Assembly (NCBI RefSeq): GCF_900107965.1
Contig: NZ_FNVU01000018.1
Span: 62,001 to 126,000 of the forward strand
Direction of reading: 5' to 3'
Length of the DNA: 64,000 nucleotides
DNA from: Actinacidiphila yanglinensis
GTDB taxonomy: Bacteria; Actinomycetota; Actinomycetes; Streptomycetales; Streptomycetaceae
A program made the position numbers and the translations under genes. Below the pieces are notes generated by a model, which worked only from the letters and a program-made list of their open reading frames with translations, was not told the origin of the DNA and made no database searches. Positions 43,585 through 52,271 of the stretch are shown piece after piece (position 1 is the stretch's first letter; every line of letters starts with the position of its first letter).

Positions 43585-43614
43585 TTGACGCCCTGCTCGG
43601 GCGTGTGTCACGCT
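43585..43614 (+). promoter_or_regulatory. Candidate promoter/operator upstream of the methyltransferase operon
   Basis: TTGACG (43585-43590), 18 nt, CACGCT (43609-43614); TGTCA at 43606-43610 gives an imperfect inverted repeat with TGACG. The pattern TTGACR-CC ... TGTCACRCT and its spacing match 33747-33776. It is 309 nt upstream of ATG 43894. Confidence 0.4.
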
Positions 43615-43893
43615 TTCCGGGCGGCTTTGCCCTGCCCGGAATCCGACGGTTCGTCAACCGTATCCCGAGCAGCGCCTCCCGGAATCCCTTTCCCGCTCGC
43701 CGCAGCCCCCTCCCGCCGGCCCCGCGCTCGCGCGCCTGCCGCCCCGCCACGTCCCCGCGCCCCACCGGTCCTGCCACTCCGGACGCGCCCGCGGGACGGC
43801 ACGCGCGCAGGTACGCGGCATGCGCACCTGGACACCTCGCACATCGCGCCGGGCCGGCGGGTCCGGGCACCACCTCATGGAGGCCGTCCCGCC

Positions 43894-44904
43894 ATGTCCG
43901 CTCCACTTCCGCCGCCCGTGCGGATCCTCCAGCTGGCCACCGCCGGCTGGATGTCGCAGGCAGTCAGTGCCGCCGCCGAACTCGGCATCGCCGACACCCT
44001 CGGCGACGGCCCCCGAACCGTCGAGGAGATCGCCGAGGAGGTCGGCGCCCACGCACCCACGCTCTACCGGCTGCTGCGCGCCTGCGCCGACATCGAACTC
44101 TTCGAGGAACGGCCCGACCGGGTCTTCGCCCTCACCGAACTCGGCGACGCGCTGCGCAGCGACTCGCCCGTCTCGCTGCGCGACTTCGCCATCTGGACCG
44201 GCCTGCCCGCCGAACGCGGCGCCTGGACCGCGCTGGCGGGCAGCGTCCGCACCGGCGCCCCCGCCTTCGAGGGCGTCCACGGATCGTCGGTGTGGGACCA
44301 CATCCGCCGACACCCCGACGTGGCGGGCGTGTTCGACCGCGCGATGACCCAGACCTCCCGGCAGATCATCGGATCGATCGTCGCCGCCTACGACTTCGGC
44401 GGTCTGCACACGCTCGTCGACGTCGGCGGCGGGCGCGGCGCCCTGCTCTCGGCGATCCTGGCGGCCAACCCGGGCCTGCACGGGGTGCTGTACGACCAGC
44501 CGGAGGTCGTCGCCGAAGCGGGGCCGGTCCTGAAGGGGGCCGGCGTCGCCGAACGCTGCACGACGGAGGCCGGCAGCTTCTTCGACGCCGTCCCGCGGGG
44601 CGGCGACGCGTACCTGCTCTCCAACATCATCCACGACTGGGACGACGAGCCGTCGATCCGCATCCTGTCCACGGTGCGTGCGGCGCTGCCCGCACACGGA
44701 CGGGTGCTTCTGGTCGAGGCGGTGCTGCCGGCCGGACGGCCGGCACTGAACGTGAAACTGATGGACCTCGACATGCTCGTGCTGTGCGGCGGTCGGCAGC
44801 GCACCGAGGCGGAGTTCGCCGCACTGCTGGAGCCCGCCGGCATGCGGCTGAACCGGATCGTCCCGGGCGGCCACTGCAGCGTCGTGGAGGCCGTCGCTGC
44901 CTGA
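43894..44904 (+). CDS. SAM-dependent O-methyltransferase
   Basis: A 336-aa methyltransferase with an N-terminal winged-helix dimerisation domain ('EEIAEEVGAHAPTLYRLLRACADIELFEE') and a Rossmann SAM site 'LVDVGGGRGALL', then 'DVIHDWDDE'-type active-site features ('SNIIHDWDDEPSIRIL') and a C-terminal 'LDMLVLCGGRQRTEAEFAALLE'. It is of the plant-like/TcmN-type O-methyltransferase family that acts on phenolic hydroxyls. GGAGG precedes ATG 43894 by about 10 nt. It opens a short operon with the ABM protein. Confidence 0.92.
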   Translation: MSAPLPPPVRILQLATAGWMSQAVSAAAELGIADTLGDGPRTVEEIAEEVGAHAPTLYRLLRACADIELFEERPDRVFALTELGDALRSDSPVSLRDFAIWTGLPAERGAWTALAGSVRTGAPAFEGVHGSSVWDHIRRHPDVAGVFDRAMTQTSRQIIGSIVAAYDFGGLHTLVDVGGGRGALLSAILAANPGLHGVLYDQPEVVAEAGPVLKGAGVAERCTTEAGSFFDAVPRGGDAYLLSNIIHDWDDEPSIRILSTVRAALPAHGRVLLVEAVLPAGRPALNVKLMDLDMLVLCGGRQRTEAEFAALLEPAGMRLNRIVPGGHCSVVEAVAA

Positions 44905-44995
44905 CGGAGCGTCAGCACCCGCCCCGACGGCGCGCCCGGCGCTCCTGGTCGCGCGCCGTCACGACCCCCGCCCGTACCCCTTCCCGGGAGACCCG

Positions 44996-45673
44996 ATGCC
45001 TTTCCTCTCGCCCGACGACGGCTACCTGACCGTGCTCAACCTCTTCCGCACCGGCACCCAGCAGGGCCAGGACCGGCTGCTCGACACGATGCGCGACATC
45101 ATCGACCACGCCGACTACCCGGGGTGGATCTCCTCCACCCTGCACGGTGGCCAGGACGAGCACGGCACCGCCAACTACATCCAGTGGCGCAGCCTCGAAG
45201 ACCTCCAGGCCCGCTACGCCGGTGAGGGCTTCAAGCACCACACGGTGCCGCTCTTCAACGAACTCGCGAGCTCCATCCGCCTGGTGCAGACCGAGGTGGT
45301 CGCCTCCCAGCTCCATCCGGGACTGGAGAAGGTGGAGATCTCCACCGGGCGCGACGACTACACGGTGATCATCGTCTTCGACGTCGACCCCAAGGACCAG
45401 AAGGACCTGGTCGACACCCTCGCCGAGCCCGAGGAGTGGGTCCGCACCTATCCCGGGCACCGATCCCACACCATCCTGCGCGGCCTGGACGGCACCACCG
45501 TCGTCAACTACGCGCAGTGGGACAGCAAGGACGCGTACGACGCCTTCCACCGGGTGCCGGAGGAGGACCGCCCGTCGAGCGTCCGGCGGGGCCGGCAGCA
45601 CGCGCGCTCGCTGGTGACCGCCCGCGACGCGAACACGTACGCGGTCGTGCACGACCGGTCCGCGGCCGGCTGA
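44996..45673 (+). CDS. Tandem antibiotic-biosynthesis-monooxygenase (ABM) domain protein
   Basis: A 225-aa protein with two ABM-like dimeric alpha/beta-barrel domains: 'GYLTVLNLFRTGTQQGQDRLLDTMRDIIDHADYPGWISSTLH' region (1-100) and 'DDYTVIIVFDVDPKDQKDLVDTLAEPEEWVRTYPGHRSHTI' region (115-215). Single ABM proteins are cofactor-independent quinone-forming oxygenases (ActVA-Orf6/TcmH type); ABM-superfamily enzymes such as JadG, AlpJ and GilOII open or contract ring B of angucyclines. It could therefore be a quinone-forming or ring-B oxygenase; which one cannot be settled here. It follows the methyltransferase by 91 nt. Confidence 0.83.
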   Translation: MPFLSPDDGYLTVLNLFRTGTQQGQDRLLDTMRDIIDHADYPGWISSTLHGGQDEHGTANYIQWRSLEDLQARYAGEGFKHHTVPLFNELASSIRLVQTEVVASQLHPGLEKVEISTGRDDYTVIIVFDVDPKDQKDLVDTLAEPEEWVRTYPGHRSHTILRGLDGTTVVNYAQWDSKDAYDAFHRVPEEDRPSSVRRGRQHARSLVTARDANTYAVVHDRSAAG

Positions 45674-45765
45674 CCGGCCGGCGGGCCACGACCCGCCCGG
45701 CGCAGCACCGTTCACCACCGTTCACCGCCGTTTGACGGCCCGTCCAGGAAAGGAGTGCCGCGTCG

Positions 45766-46671
45766 ATGCCGCAGCACACCACGTTGTTCGGATTCGCCCC
45801 CGGGACCGAGACCGCCCGCGCCGCCGAGATCGTCCGGCTCGGTGTCCAGGCCGACCGCTCCGGCCTCGACCTGTTCTCCACCTCGGACCATCCGTACTAC
45901 GGGCACCGGCTGGACGCCTACTCCACGCTCGGCTTCGTGCTGGGGGCCACCTCCGGGATCGCCGGGCTGGCGAACGTGACCAACCTGCCCAGCCGGCCCG
46001 CGCCGGTGCTCGCCCGCACGCTCACCTCGCTGTCGGCGCTGTCCGGCGGCCGGATCGTCCTCGGCATCGGCGCGGGCGGCCTGTGGGACGAGATCGAGCG
46101 GTTCGGCCGTCCCCGGCTCGGACCCGCCCAGGCGGTGCGCGCGCTGGAGGAGGCGATCACCCTGGTGCGCGCGCTGTCCGGCGGCGGCGAACCGGTCACC
46201 CTGATCGGGGAGTTCAACGAGGTCCGCGCCATCGAGCCGGCCGACGTGCCCACCCCGCTGATCTGGACCGGTTCGCTCGGCGACCGCTCGCTGGCGGTCA
46301 CCGGGCGGCTCGCCGACGGCTGGATCCCCGGGCACGCCTCGGACTGGGTCAGCGAGCGCTACCTCTCCTCCCGGCCGCTGATCGACCGGGCCGCGGAGGA
46401 GGCCGGCCGCGACCCGTCCGCCGTCGCCACCGTCTTCAACCTGCCGGGCCGCATCACCGGCAGGCCGCTGGACCGGGTCCGCGACGACGACGGCCGATGG
46501 ATCGGCGGCTCGGTGCGGCAGTGGGTGGACGAGCTCAGCAGCGCCGTGCTGGAACACGGTGCCGCCGGTTTCGTCCACTTCGCCACCGGTGGCGATCCCC
46601 TCGACGCCGCTCTCGGGCGGTGGGCGGAGGAGGTCGTGCCGGCCGTCCGCGAGAACGTCGCCAAAGGCTGA
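45766..46671 (+). CDS. LLM-class (F420- or FMN-dependent) oxidoreductase
   Basis: A 301-aa luciferase-like (beta/alpha)8-barrel protein with 'LGVQADRSGLDLFSTSDHPYYGHRLDAYSTLGFVLG', 'GGRIVLGIGAGG' and 'TPLIWTGSLGDRSLAVTGRLADGWIPG', typical of F420-dependent LLM enzymes. It may reduce or oxidise a polyketide intermediate, or a nutrient imported by the adjacent ABC system. AAAGGAG precedes ATG 45766. It is the first gene of a rightward run with the ABC importer (131 nt). Confidence 0.84.
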   Translation: MPQHTTLFGFAPGTETARAAEIVRLGVQADRSGLDLFSTSDHPYYGHRLDAYSTLGFVLGATSGIAGLANVTNLPSRPAPVLARTLTSLSALSGGRIVLGIGAGGLWDEIERFGRPRLGPAQAVRALEEAITLVRALSGGGEPVTLIGEFNEVRAIEPADVPTPLIWTGSLGDRSLAVTGRLADGWIPGHASDWVSERYLSSRPLIDRAAEEAGRDPSAVATVFNLPGRITGRPLDRVRDDDGRWIGGSVRQWVDELSSAVLEHGAAGFVHFATGGDPLDAALGRWAEEVVPAVRENVAKG

Positions 46672-46802
46672 CCGTCCGACCCGCGACACACCCGATCCCC
46701 CGCTCCGGCAGCCGCCGGCACGACCGATCGACCCCGACGGCCGGGCTGCACCCGCGGCCCGGCCGTCGCCATGCCACCACCAGGTACCTCCGGGAGACCC
46801 GC

Positions 46803-48452
46803 ATGTCCCGCCTCAGCCGCAGACCCGTCCCCCTCGTCGCCGCCACCGCGGCCGTACTCCTCGCCGCGGCCTGCGGCTCAGGGTCCGGCTCCGGCGGCAG
46901 CACCTCGTCCACCCCCGTCTCCGGCGGTTCCCTCACCTACGCGGTGGACACCGAACCGGTCTCCTGGGACATCGACGTCAGCCAGCAGGACATCACCGGA
47001 TCCATCCAGCGCAACGTCTTCGACTCCCTCGTCTTCCAGGACGACAAGGGGCAGTTCCACCCCTGGCTCGCCTCGTCCTGGACCGTCGCGAAGGACCTGC
47101 GCACCTACACCTTCCATCTCCGCAAGGGCGTCACCTTCACCGACGGCACGCCCTTCAACGCGCAGGCGGTCAAGACCAACTTCGACCGCATCGTCGACCC
47201 GGCCACCACGTCGCAGTACGCCGCCGGGCTGCTCGGGCCTTATTCCGGCACCAAGGTCGTCGACGCGTACACCGTCGAGGTCTCCTTCACCAAGGCGTTC
47301 GCCCCCTTCCTCCAAGCGGCCAGCACCCCCTACCTCGGCTTCTACTCGCCCGCCGCGATCGCCAAGTACGGCTCGAAACTGGGTGCCGGCGGGCCCGCCG
47401 ACGTGGGTACCGGCCCCTTCGTGTTCTCCTCGTACACCAAGGGGCAGAGCGCGGTCCTCACCCGCAACCCGAAGTACGACTGGGCGCCCGCCACCGACTC
47501 CCACCAGGGGCCCGCCTACCTCGACAAACTCACCTACCGCTTCCTCAGCCAGGACTCGGTGCGGGTCGGCGCGCTGCGCAGCGGCCAGGTCCAGGTCGCC
47601 AAGTCCGTCCCGCCGGCCGACGTCAAGACCCTCACGCCCGGATCCGGTCTCACGGTGATCTCCAAGCAGGCGCCCGGCGGGGTCTACAACCTGGTGCTCA
47701 ACGCGTCCCGCGGGCCCTTCACCGACCAGCGGGTGCGCGAGGCCGTCCAGCGCGGCATCAACGTCGACGCCGACGTCAAGAGCGTCTACTTCGGCGCTTA
47801 CCAGCGCGCCTGGAGCCCGCTGTCCCCCGCGACCGCCGGCTACGACTCGGCGCTGACCGGGACATGGCCGTACGACCCGAAGCTGGCGGACCGGCTGCTG
47901 GACCAGGCGGGCTGGACCGCGCGCGACTCCTCGGGGTACCGCACCAAGGACGGCAAGCGGCTCTCGCTGGTGTGGCCGCTGATGCCGCAGAACCTCGTCA
48001 GCCAGCAGCACGACATCCTCGGTCAGGCCGTGCAGGCCGACCTGAAGAAGCTCGGCATCCAGGTCGAGCGGCCGCGGCAGGACGTCGGCACCTTCGTCAA
48101 GCAGCTCTTCGGCGGCAAGGACGACATCTCCGACTACAGCTGGGCCCGGGCCGACCCGGACGTGCTGCGGCTGTACTTCAACAGCGCCGAGACTCCCGCC
48201 AAGGGCGGCGCCAACGGCACCTTCATCAAGGACGCCGACCTCGACGCGTGGACCGAGCAGGGCCAGACCACCCTCGACCCGGCCGCCCGCGCCACCTTCT
48301 ACACCCAGGTGCAGAAGCGCGCCGTCGACCTGTCCCTCGTCGTGCCGATGTACGTCGTCTCCTCGGTGTACGGCGCCTCCACCCACGCGCACGGCATCAC
48401 CGCCGACGCCAACACCTGGCTGGAGTTCCACGACGCCTGGCTCGGGAAGTGA
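46803..48452 (+). CDS. ABC transporter substrate-binding lipoprotein (family 5)
   Basis: A 549-aa family-5 (peptide/nickel-type) solute-binding protein with a lipoprotein signal ending 'LLAAACGSGS' (lipidated Cys), 'GGSLTYAVDTEPVSWDI', 'YTFHLRKGVTFTDGTPFNAQAVKTNFDRI' and 'PLMPQNLVSQQHDILGQAVQADLKKLGIQV'. It should bind an oligopeptide, glutathione-like or other small polar ligand outside the membrane and deliver it to the two permeases. The ligand cannot be read from sequence. Confidence 0.9.
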   Translation: MSRLSRRPVPLVAATAAVLLAAACGSGSGSGGSTSSTPVSGGSLTYAVDTEPVSWDIDVSQQDITGSIQRNVFDSLVFQDDKGQFHPWLASSWTVAKDLRTYTFHLRKGVTFTDGTPFNAQAVKTNFDRIVDPATTSQYAAGLLGPYSGTKVVDAYTVEVSFTKAFAPFLQAASTPYLGFYSPAAIAKYGSKLGAGGPADVGTGPFVFSSYTKGQSAVLTRNPKYDWAPATDSHQGPAYLDKLTYRFLSQDSVRVGALRSGQVQVAKSVPPADVKTLTPGSGLTVISKQAPGGVYNLVLNASRGPFTDQRVREAVQRGINVDADVKSVYFGAYQRAWSPLSPATAGYDSALTGTWPYDPKLADRLLDQAGWTARDSSGYRTKDGKRLSLVWPLMPQNLVSQQHDILGQAVQADLKKLGIQVERPRQDVGTFVKQLFGGKDDISDYSWARADPDVLRLYFNSAETPAKGGANGTFIKDADLDAWTEQGQTTLDPAARATFYTQVQKRAVDLSLVVPMYVVSSVYGASTHAHGITADANTWLEFHDAWLGK

Positions 48453-48453
48453 C

Positions 48454-49404
48454 GTGAAGGCGACACACCTGCTCCAGGCGGTCGCCCGACGGGTGGCGGC
48501 GGCCGCGGCGGTGCTCCTCGGCGCCGCCACGGTCGCGTTCGCCGCTCTCCAGCTCATCCCCGGCGACCCGGTGACCACCATGCTGGGCCCCTTCAGCTCC
48601 GCCACGCCCGAGGTCCGCGACCGCATCCGCGCCCAGTACGGGCTGGGCGAACCGGTGGGACAGCAGTACCTGCACTACCTCGGCCACCTGCTGCGCGGCG
48701 ACCTCGGGCAGTCCTACCAGGTACAGCGGCCGGTCGGCTCGCTGATCGGCGACCAGCTCGGCCCCACCGCCCAACTGGCCCTGGCCGCACTGGCGCTGGC
48801 CCTCCTGCTGGCCCTGGTCAGCGCCGTCGCGACCGCCGGGCGCCGCCCGGTGCTCCGGGGCGCGGCGTCCCTGCTGGAGCTGCTCACCGTCTCCAGCCCG
48901 TCGTACTGGACCGGCATCCTGCTGCTGACCGCCTTCTCCTTCCACTGGCAGCTGTTCCCCGTCGCCGGCGCCCAGAACGGCACCTCCCTGGTGCTGCCCG
49001 CGCTGACCCTGGCCCTGCCCATGACCGGCGTCCTCGCCCAGGTCCTGCGGGAGGGCCTGGAGACCGCGCTGCACGAGCCGTTCGCCGTCACCGCCCGCTC
49101 CCGGGGCCTGAGCAGCACCGCGGTGCGGCTGCGCCACGCGCTGCGCCACGCCGCCCTTCCGCTGGTCACGCTGACCGGCTGGCTGGCCGGATCGCTGCTG
49201 GGCGGTGCGGTCCTGGTGGAGACGGTCTTCGGCCGGCCCGGCATCGGCGCCCTCATCCTCCAGGCGACCACCAACAAGGACATGCCCCTGGTGATCGGCC
49301 TGGTGCTGCTGTCGGCCCTGGTGTTCGTGGTGCTCTCGACCCTGGTGGACCTGCTCTACCTGGTCATCGACCCCCGCCTCAGGACGGACCAGGTGACGCC
49401 GTGA
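48454..49404 (+). CDS. Dipeptide-type ABC transporter permease (DppB-like)
   Basis: A 316-aa membrane protein with six transmembrane segments and the EAA-type motif 'HEPFAVTARSRGLSSTAVRLRHALRHAALP'. The N-terminal motif 'GAATVAFAALQLIPGDPV' is typical of DppB-type permeases. GTG 48454 starts 1 nt after the binding-protein stop, and its TGA overlaps the next GTG by 4 nt. Confidence 0.9.
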   Translation: MKATHLLQAVARRVAAAAAVLLGAATVAFAALQLIPGDPVTTMLGPFSSATPEVRDRIRAQYGLGEPVGQQYLHYLGHLLRGDLGQSYQVQRPVGSLIGDQLGPTAQLALAALALALLLALVSAVATAGRRPVLRGAASLLELLTVSSPSYWTGILLLTAFSFHWQLFPVAGAQNGTSLVLPALTLALPMTGVLAQVLREGLETALHEPFAVTARSRGLSSTAVRLRHALRHAALPLVTLTGWLAGSLLGGAVLVETVFGRPGIGALILQATTNKDMPLVIGLVLLSALVFVVLSTLVDLLYLVIDPRLRTDQVTP

Positions 49405-50285
49405 CCGCGCTGCCCACCCTCGAGACCGCACCCCAGGCGCCGGCCGACACCGCGCCCCGCGCCGGGCGCCGCCCGCGCGCCCGCACCCTGCTGCTCGTGC
49501 CCGCGCTGCTCTTCCTCGCCCTGCTGGTGGTGGCCGCCGCGGCACCCGGCCTGTTCACCGGCGCGGCGCCCAACGCCACCCACCCGCTCCAGGCGCTGCG
49601 GCCGCCCGGCGCGGGCCACTGGTTCGGCACCGACCAGCTCGGCCGCGACCTCTACACCCGCGTCGTCTACGGCACCCGGCTGTCGCTGCTGCTCGGGGCC
49701 GGATCCACCGCGCTGTCCGTGCTGGCCGGCGCGGCCCTCGGGCTGACCGCCGGGCTCGGCGGGCGCGTGGCCGACCAGGTGCTGATGCGGCTGGCCGACG
49801 TGCTCCTCGCACTGCCGCCGATCCTGCTCGCCCTGCTCGCGGTCGCGGTCCTCGGCAGCGGCACCGTCAACGTGGCCCTCGCCATCGCGGCCGCGTTCGC
49901 CCCGGGTTACGCCCGGATCGTGCGCGCCGAGACGCTGGTGGTGCGCCGCTCCGGGTACGTCGAGGCCGCCACCACCCTCGGCCTGTCCCGGGCGGCGCTG
50001 ATCCGGCGTCATGTGGTGCCCAACGCGCTCGGCCCGCTACTGGTCCTGGCCACCGTCGGCTTCGGCTCGTCGCTCATCGCCGCGTCCGGGCTGAGCTTCC
50101 TGGGTCTGGGACCGCAGCCGCCCACCGCGGAGTGGGGCGCGATGCTCGACCAGGGACGGGACTTCCTGCAGACCGCCTGGTGGTTGGGCATCTTCCCCGG
50201 CGCGGCCATCACCCTGACCGCGCTGGTGGTCAACATCGTGGGCCGGCAGGCCCAGGCCCGTTTCACCCGGAGGACCGGCCGATGA
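49401..50285 (+). CDS. Dipeptide-type ABC transporter permease (DppC-like)
   Basis: A 294-aa permease with 'HWFGTDQLGRDLYTRVVYGTRLSLLLG', the DppC-family signature, five to six transmembrane helices, and the EAA loop 'SGYVEAATTLGLSRAALIRRHVVPNALGPL'. It is coupled on both sides: GTGA with the DppB-like gene and ATGA with the ATPase gene. Confidence 0.9.
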   Translation: MTALPTLETAPQAPADTAPRAGRRPRARTLLLVPALLFLALLVVAAAAPGLFTGAAPNATHPLQALRPPGAGHWFGTDQLGRDLYTRVVYGTRLSLLLGAGSTALSVLAGAALGLTAGLGGRVADQVLMRLADVLLALPPILLALLAVAVLGSGTVNVALAIAAAFAPGYARIVRAETLVVRRSGYVEAATTLGLSRAALIRRHVVPNALGPLLVLATVGFGSSLIAASGLSFLGLGPQPPTAEWGAMLDQGRDFLQTAWWLGIFPGAAITLTALVVNIVGRQAQARFTRRTGR

Positions 50286-52129
50286 CGCCTCTGCTCACCG
50301 TCGACGGGCTCGACGTGTCCTTCGGCGCGCTGCGCGCCGTACGGGACGTCTCCTTCACCCTCGACGCCGGCGAATGCCTCGCCGTGGTCGGCGAGTCGGG
50401 CTCCGGGAAGTCCGTCACCGCCCGCGCGCTGGTCGGCCTCGCCGGCGACGGGTCGAGGGTGCGGGCGGGCACGCTGGAGTTCGACGGCCACGATCTCACC
50501 CGCCTGCGCGAGCCGCAGTGGCGCGGGCTGCGCGGCAGGCGGGTCGGCCTGGTCCTCCAGGACGCGCTGTCCTCGCTGGACCCGCTGCGCACCGTCGGCG
50601 CCGAGATCGCCGAACCGCTGCGCGTGCACGGCGTGGAGCCCCGCTCACGTCGCGCCGACCGGGTGCGCGATCTCCTCGCCGACGTCGGGGTGCCCCAGCC
50701 GCAACTGCGCGCCGCGCAGTACCCCCACCAGCTCTCCGGCGGGCTGCGGCAGCGCGCCCTGATCGCCTCCGCGATCGCCGCGGGGCCCGACCTCCTCATC
50801 GCCGACGAACCGACCACCGCCCTCGACGTGTCGGTGCAGGCGCAGATCCTCGACCTGCTCGACCGGCTCCGCCGCGAGGGCACGGCGCTGCTGCTCATCA
50901 GCCACGACCTGTCCGTGGTGGCGCGGCTCGCCGACCGGGTGGCGGTCATGTACGGCGGGCGGATCGTCGAGACCGGTCCCGGCCGGCGCGTGCTGGAACG
51001 CCCGCGCCACCCGTACACCCGGGCGCTGCTCGACGCGGTCCCGGCGTTGCATGCCAAGGGCGCCCGGCTCTCCGCCCCGACGGTGCCGCGGCCGCACGCC
51101 GGACGGGACGGCTGCCCGTACGCCCACCGGTGCGCGGCGGCCGACGAGGCGTGCCGCACCGCGCTGCCGGCCGTCACCGGTCCGGACGCCGCCGTGTGCC
51201 ATCATCCGCTGGACGGCGAGGAGTCGGACCGTACGCCGCAGAAGCCGCACGCCACCGCGCGGGTGGCCGTCCGCGACCGCGAACCGCACGTCGAGGCCGG
51301 CACCGGGGGCTCGCCCGCGGCCCCGCCGCTGCTGGAGGTCGACGCCGTGTCGAAGGGCTTCCGCGGCCCGGACGGCGCCGTGCACCATGCGGTACGAGAG
51401 GTCTCCCTGCGGCTGGCGGCGGGCGAGGCCGTTGGCGTGGTCGGCGAGTCCGGCTCCGGCAAGACCACGGTGGCCAGGATCGCGCTCGGCCTGGTGCCTC
51501 CCGACGCCGGGCAGGTGCGGTTCGAGGGCCGGCCGTGGAGTGGTGTGCCGGAGAGGCAGCGGCGCACCGCGCGTCCCCGCATCCAGGCGGTGCAGCAGGA
51601 CCCGCTGGGGTCGTTCGACCCCCGCTACAGCGTGGAACGGGTGGTCGGCGAGGCCGTGGCGCGGGCCGGGGTGCGCGGCCGCGCCGAACGCCTCGCTCGC
51701 GCCGCGGAGTTGCTGGACCGGGTGGGCCTGCCGGCCGCGGTCCTGGGGCGCCGCCCCGGTGAGCTGTCCGGCGGTCAGCGGCAGCGCGTAGCCCTCGCGC
51801 GCGCCCTGGCCACCTCACCCGGCGTCGTGGTCTGCGACGAACCCGTCTCGGCACTGGACGTGTCGGTGCAGGCCCAGATCCTCGACCTGCTGGCGGACAT
51901 CCGGCGTGACACGGGGGTGGCCCTGCTGTTCATCTCGCACGACCTCGCGGTGGTACGGCACGTCAGCGACCGGATCGCGGTCATGAAGGACGGGCGGGTG
52001 GTGGAGTCCGGGCCGGTGCGGGAGGTCTTCGACGCACCGTCGCACGCCTACACGCGGGCGCTGCTGTCGGCGGCATCGCCCCTTCCCGCTCCCCCGCCGG
52101 CGCCGCTGCACCGCACCGGTCCCGCCTGA
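50282..52129 (+). CDS. Fused double ABC ATP-binding protein (DppD-DppF type)
   Basis: A 615-aa fusion of two oligopeptide-type ATPases. Domain 1 (about 1-315) has Walker A GESGSGKS at 37-44, signature 'QLSGGLRQRALI' and Walker B 'LLIADEPTTALD', then an iron-sulfur-like Cys cluster region 'CPYAHRCAAADEACRTALP'. Domain 2 (about 350-600) repeats the set ('GESGSGKTT', 'ELSGGQRQRVAL', 'VVCDEPVSALD'). Together the genes 46803-52129 make a complete importer. The fusion replaces the usual two ATPase genes. A strong terminator follows. Confidence 0.92.
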   Translation: MTPLLTVDGLDVSFGALRAVRDVSFTLDAGECLAVVGESGSGKSVTARALVGLAGDGSRVRAGTLEFDGHDLTRLREPQWRGLRGRRVGLVLQDALSSLDPLRTVGAEIAEPLRVHGVEPRSRRADRVRDLLADVGVPQPQLRAAQYPHQLSGGLRQRALIASAIAAGPDLLIADEPTTALDVSVQAQILDLLDRLRREGTALLLISHDLSVVARLADRVAVMYGGRIVETGPGRRVLERPRHPYTRALLDAVPALHAKGARLSAPTVPRPHAGRDGCPYAHRCAAADEACRTALPAVTGPDAAVCHHPLDGEESDRTPQKPHATARVAVRDREPHVEAGTGGSPAAPPLLEVDAVSKGFRGPDGAVHHAVREVSLRLAAGEAVGVVGESGSGKTTVARIALGLVPPDAGQVRFEGRPWSGVPERQRRTARPRIQAVQQDPLGSFDPRYSVERVVGEAVARAGVRGRAERLARAAELLDRVGLPAAVLGRRPGELSGGQRQRVALARALATSPGVVVCDEPVSALDVSVQAQILDLLADIRRDTGVALLFISHDLAVVRHVSDRIAVMKDGRVVESGPVREVFDAPSHAYTRALLSAASPLPAPPPAPLHRTGPA

Positions 52130-52184
52130 CACACCTCCCGACGGAGCCCCGCGGCCCGGCGGCCGCGCCGTCCGCACACCCCAA

Positions 52185-52228
52185 GGGCCCTGGGCCACGG
52201 TCGATCCCGTGGCCCAGGGCCCCTTTTT
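52185..52228 (+). terminator. Rho-independent terminator of the ABC importer operon
   Basis: GGGCCCTGGGCCACGG and CCGTGGCCCAGGGCCC (52185-52200 and 52207-52222) pair perfectly over 16 bp with a 6-nt loop, followed by C and five T residues (52224-52228). It ends transcription of the rightward operon; it also lies just downstream of the leftward MFS gene. Confidence 0.92.
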
Positions 52229-52271
52229 CGTGGGTGCGGGTCGTCCGTGAGCGGGTCGCCCGTGTGTGGTG

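Larger units (their letters stand above)
43162..43893. other. 732-bp intergenic region between the core operon and the methyltransferase
   Basis: No convincing gene on either strand. It contains eight tandem 8-bp repeats (43318-43381), a promoter-like element (43585-43614) matching 33747-33776, and a short 'CTTTGCC' tract at 43625 that resembles one at 33806. Open frames across the repeat are low-complexity PTR/ADP repeats and are treated as non-coding. Confidence 0.6.

Noticed and set aside
43626..43893. Upstream extension of the methyltransferase frame
   Set aside because: The added residues are Pro/Arg-rich with no domain; the ATG at 43894 has a ribosome site.
40575..45029. A 1484-codon plus-strand frame over the oxygenase, SnoaL-like and methyltransferase genes
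   Set aside because: It is out of frame with all three recognised genes and is made of Arg/Pro/Gly-rich low-complexity sequence.
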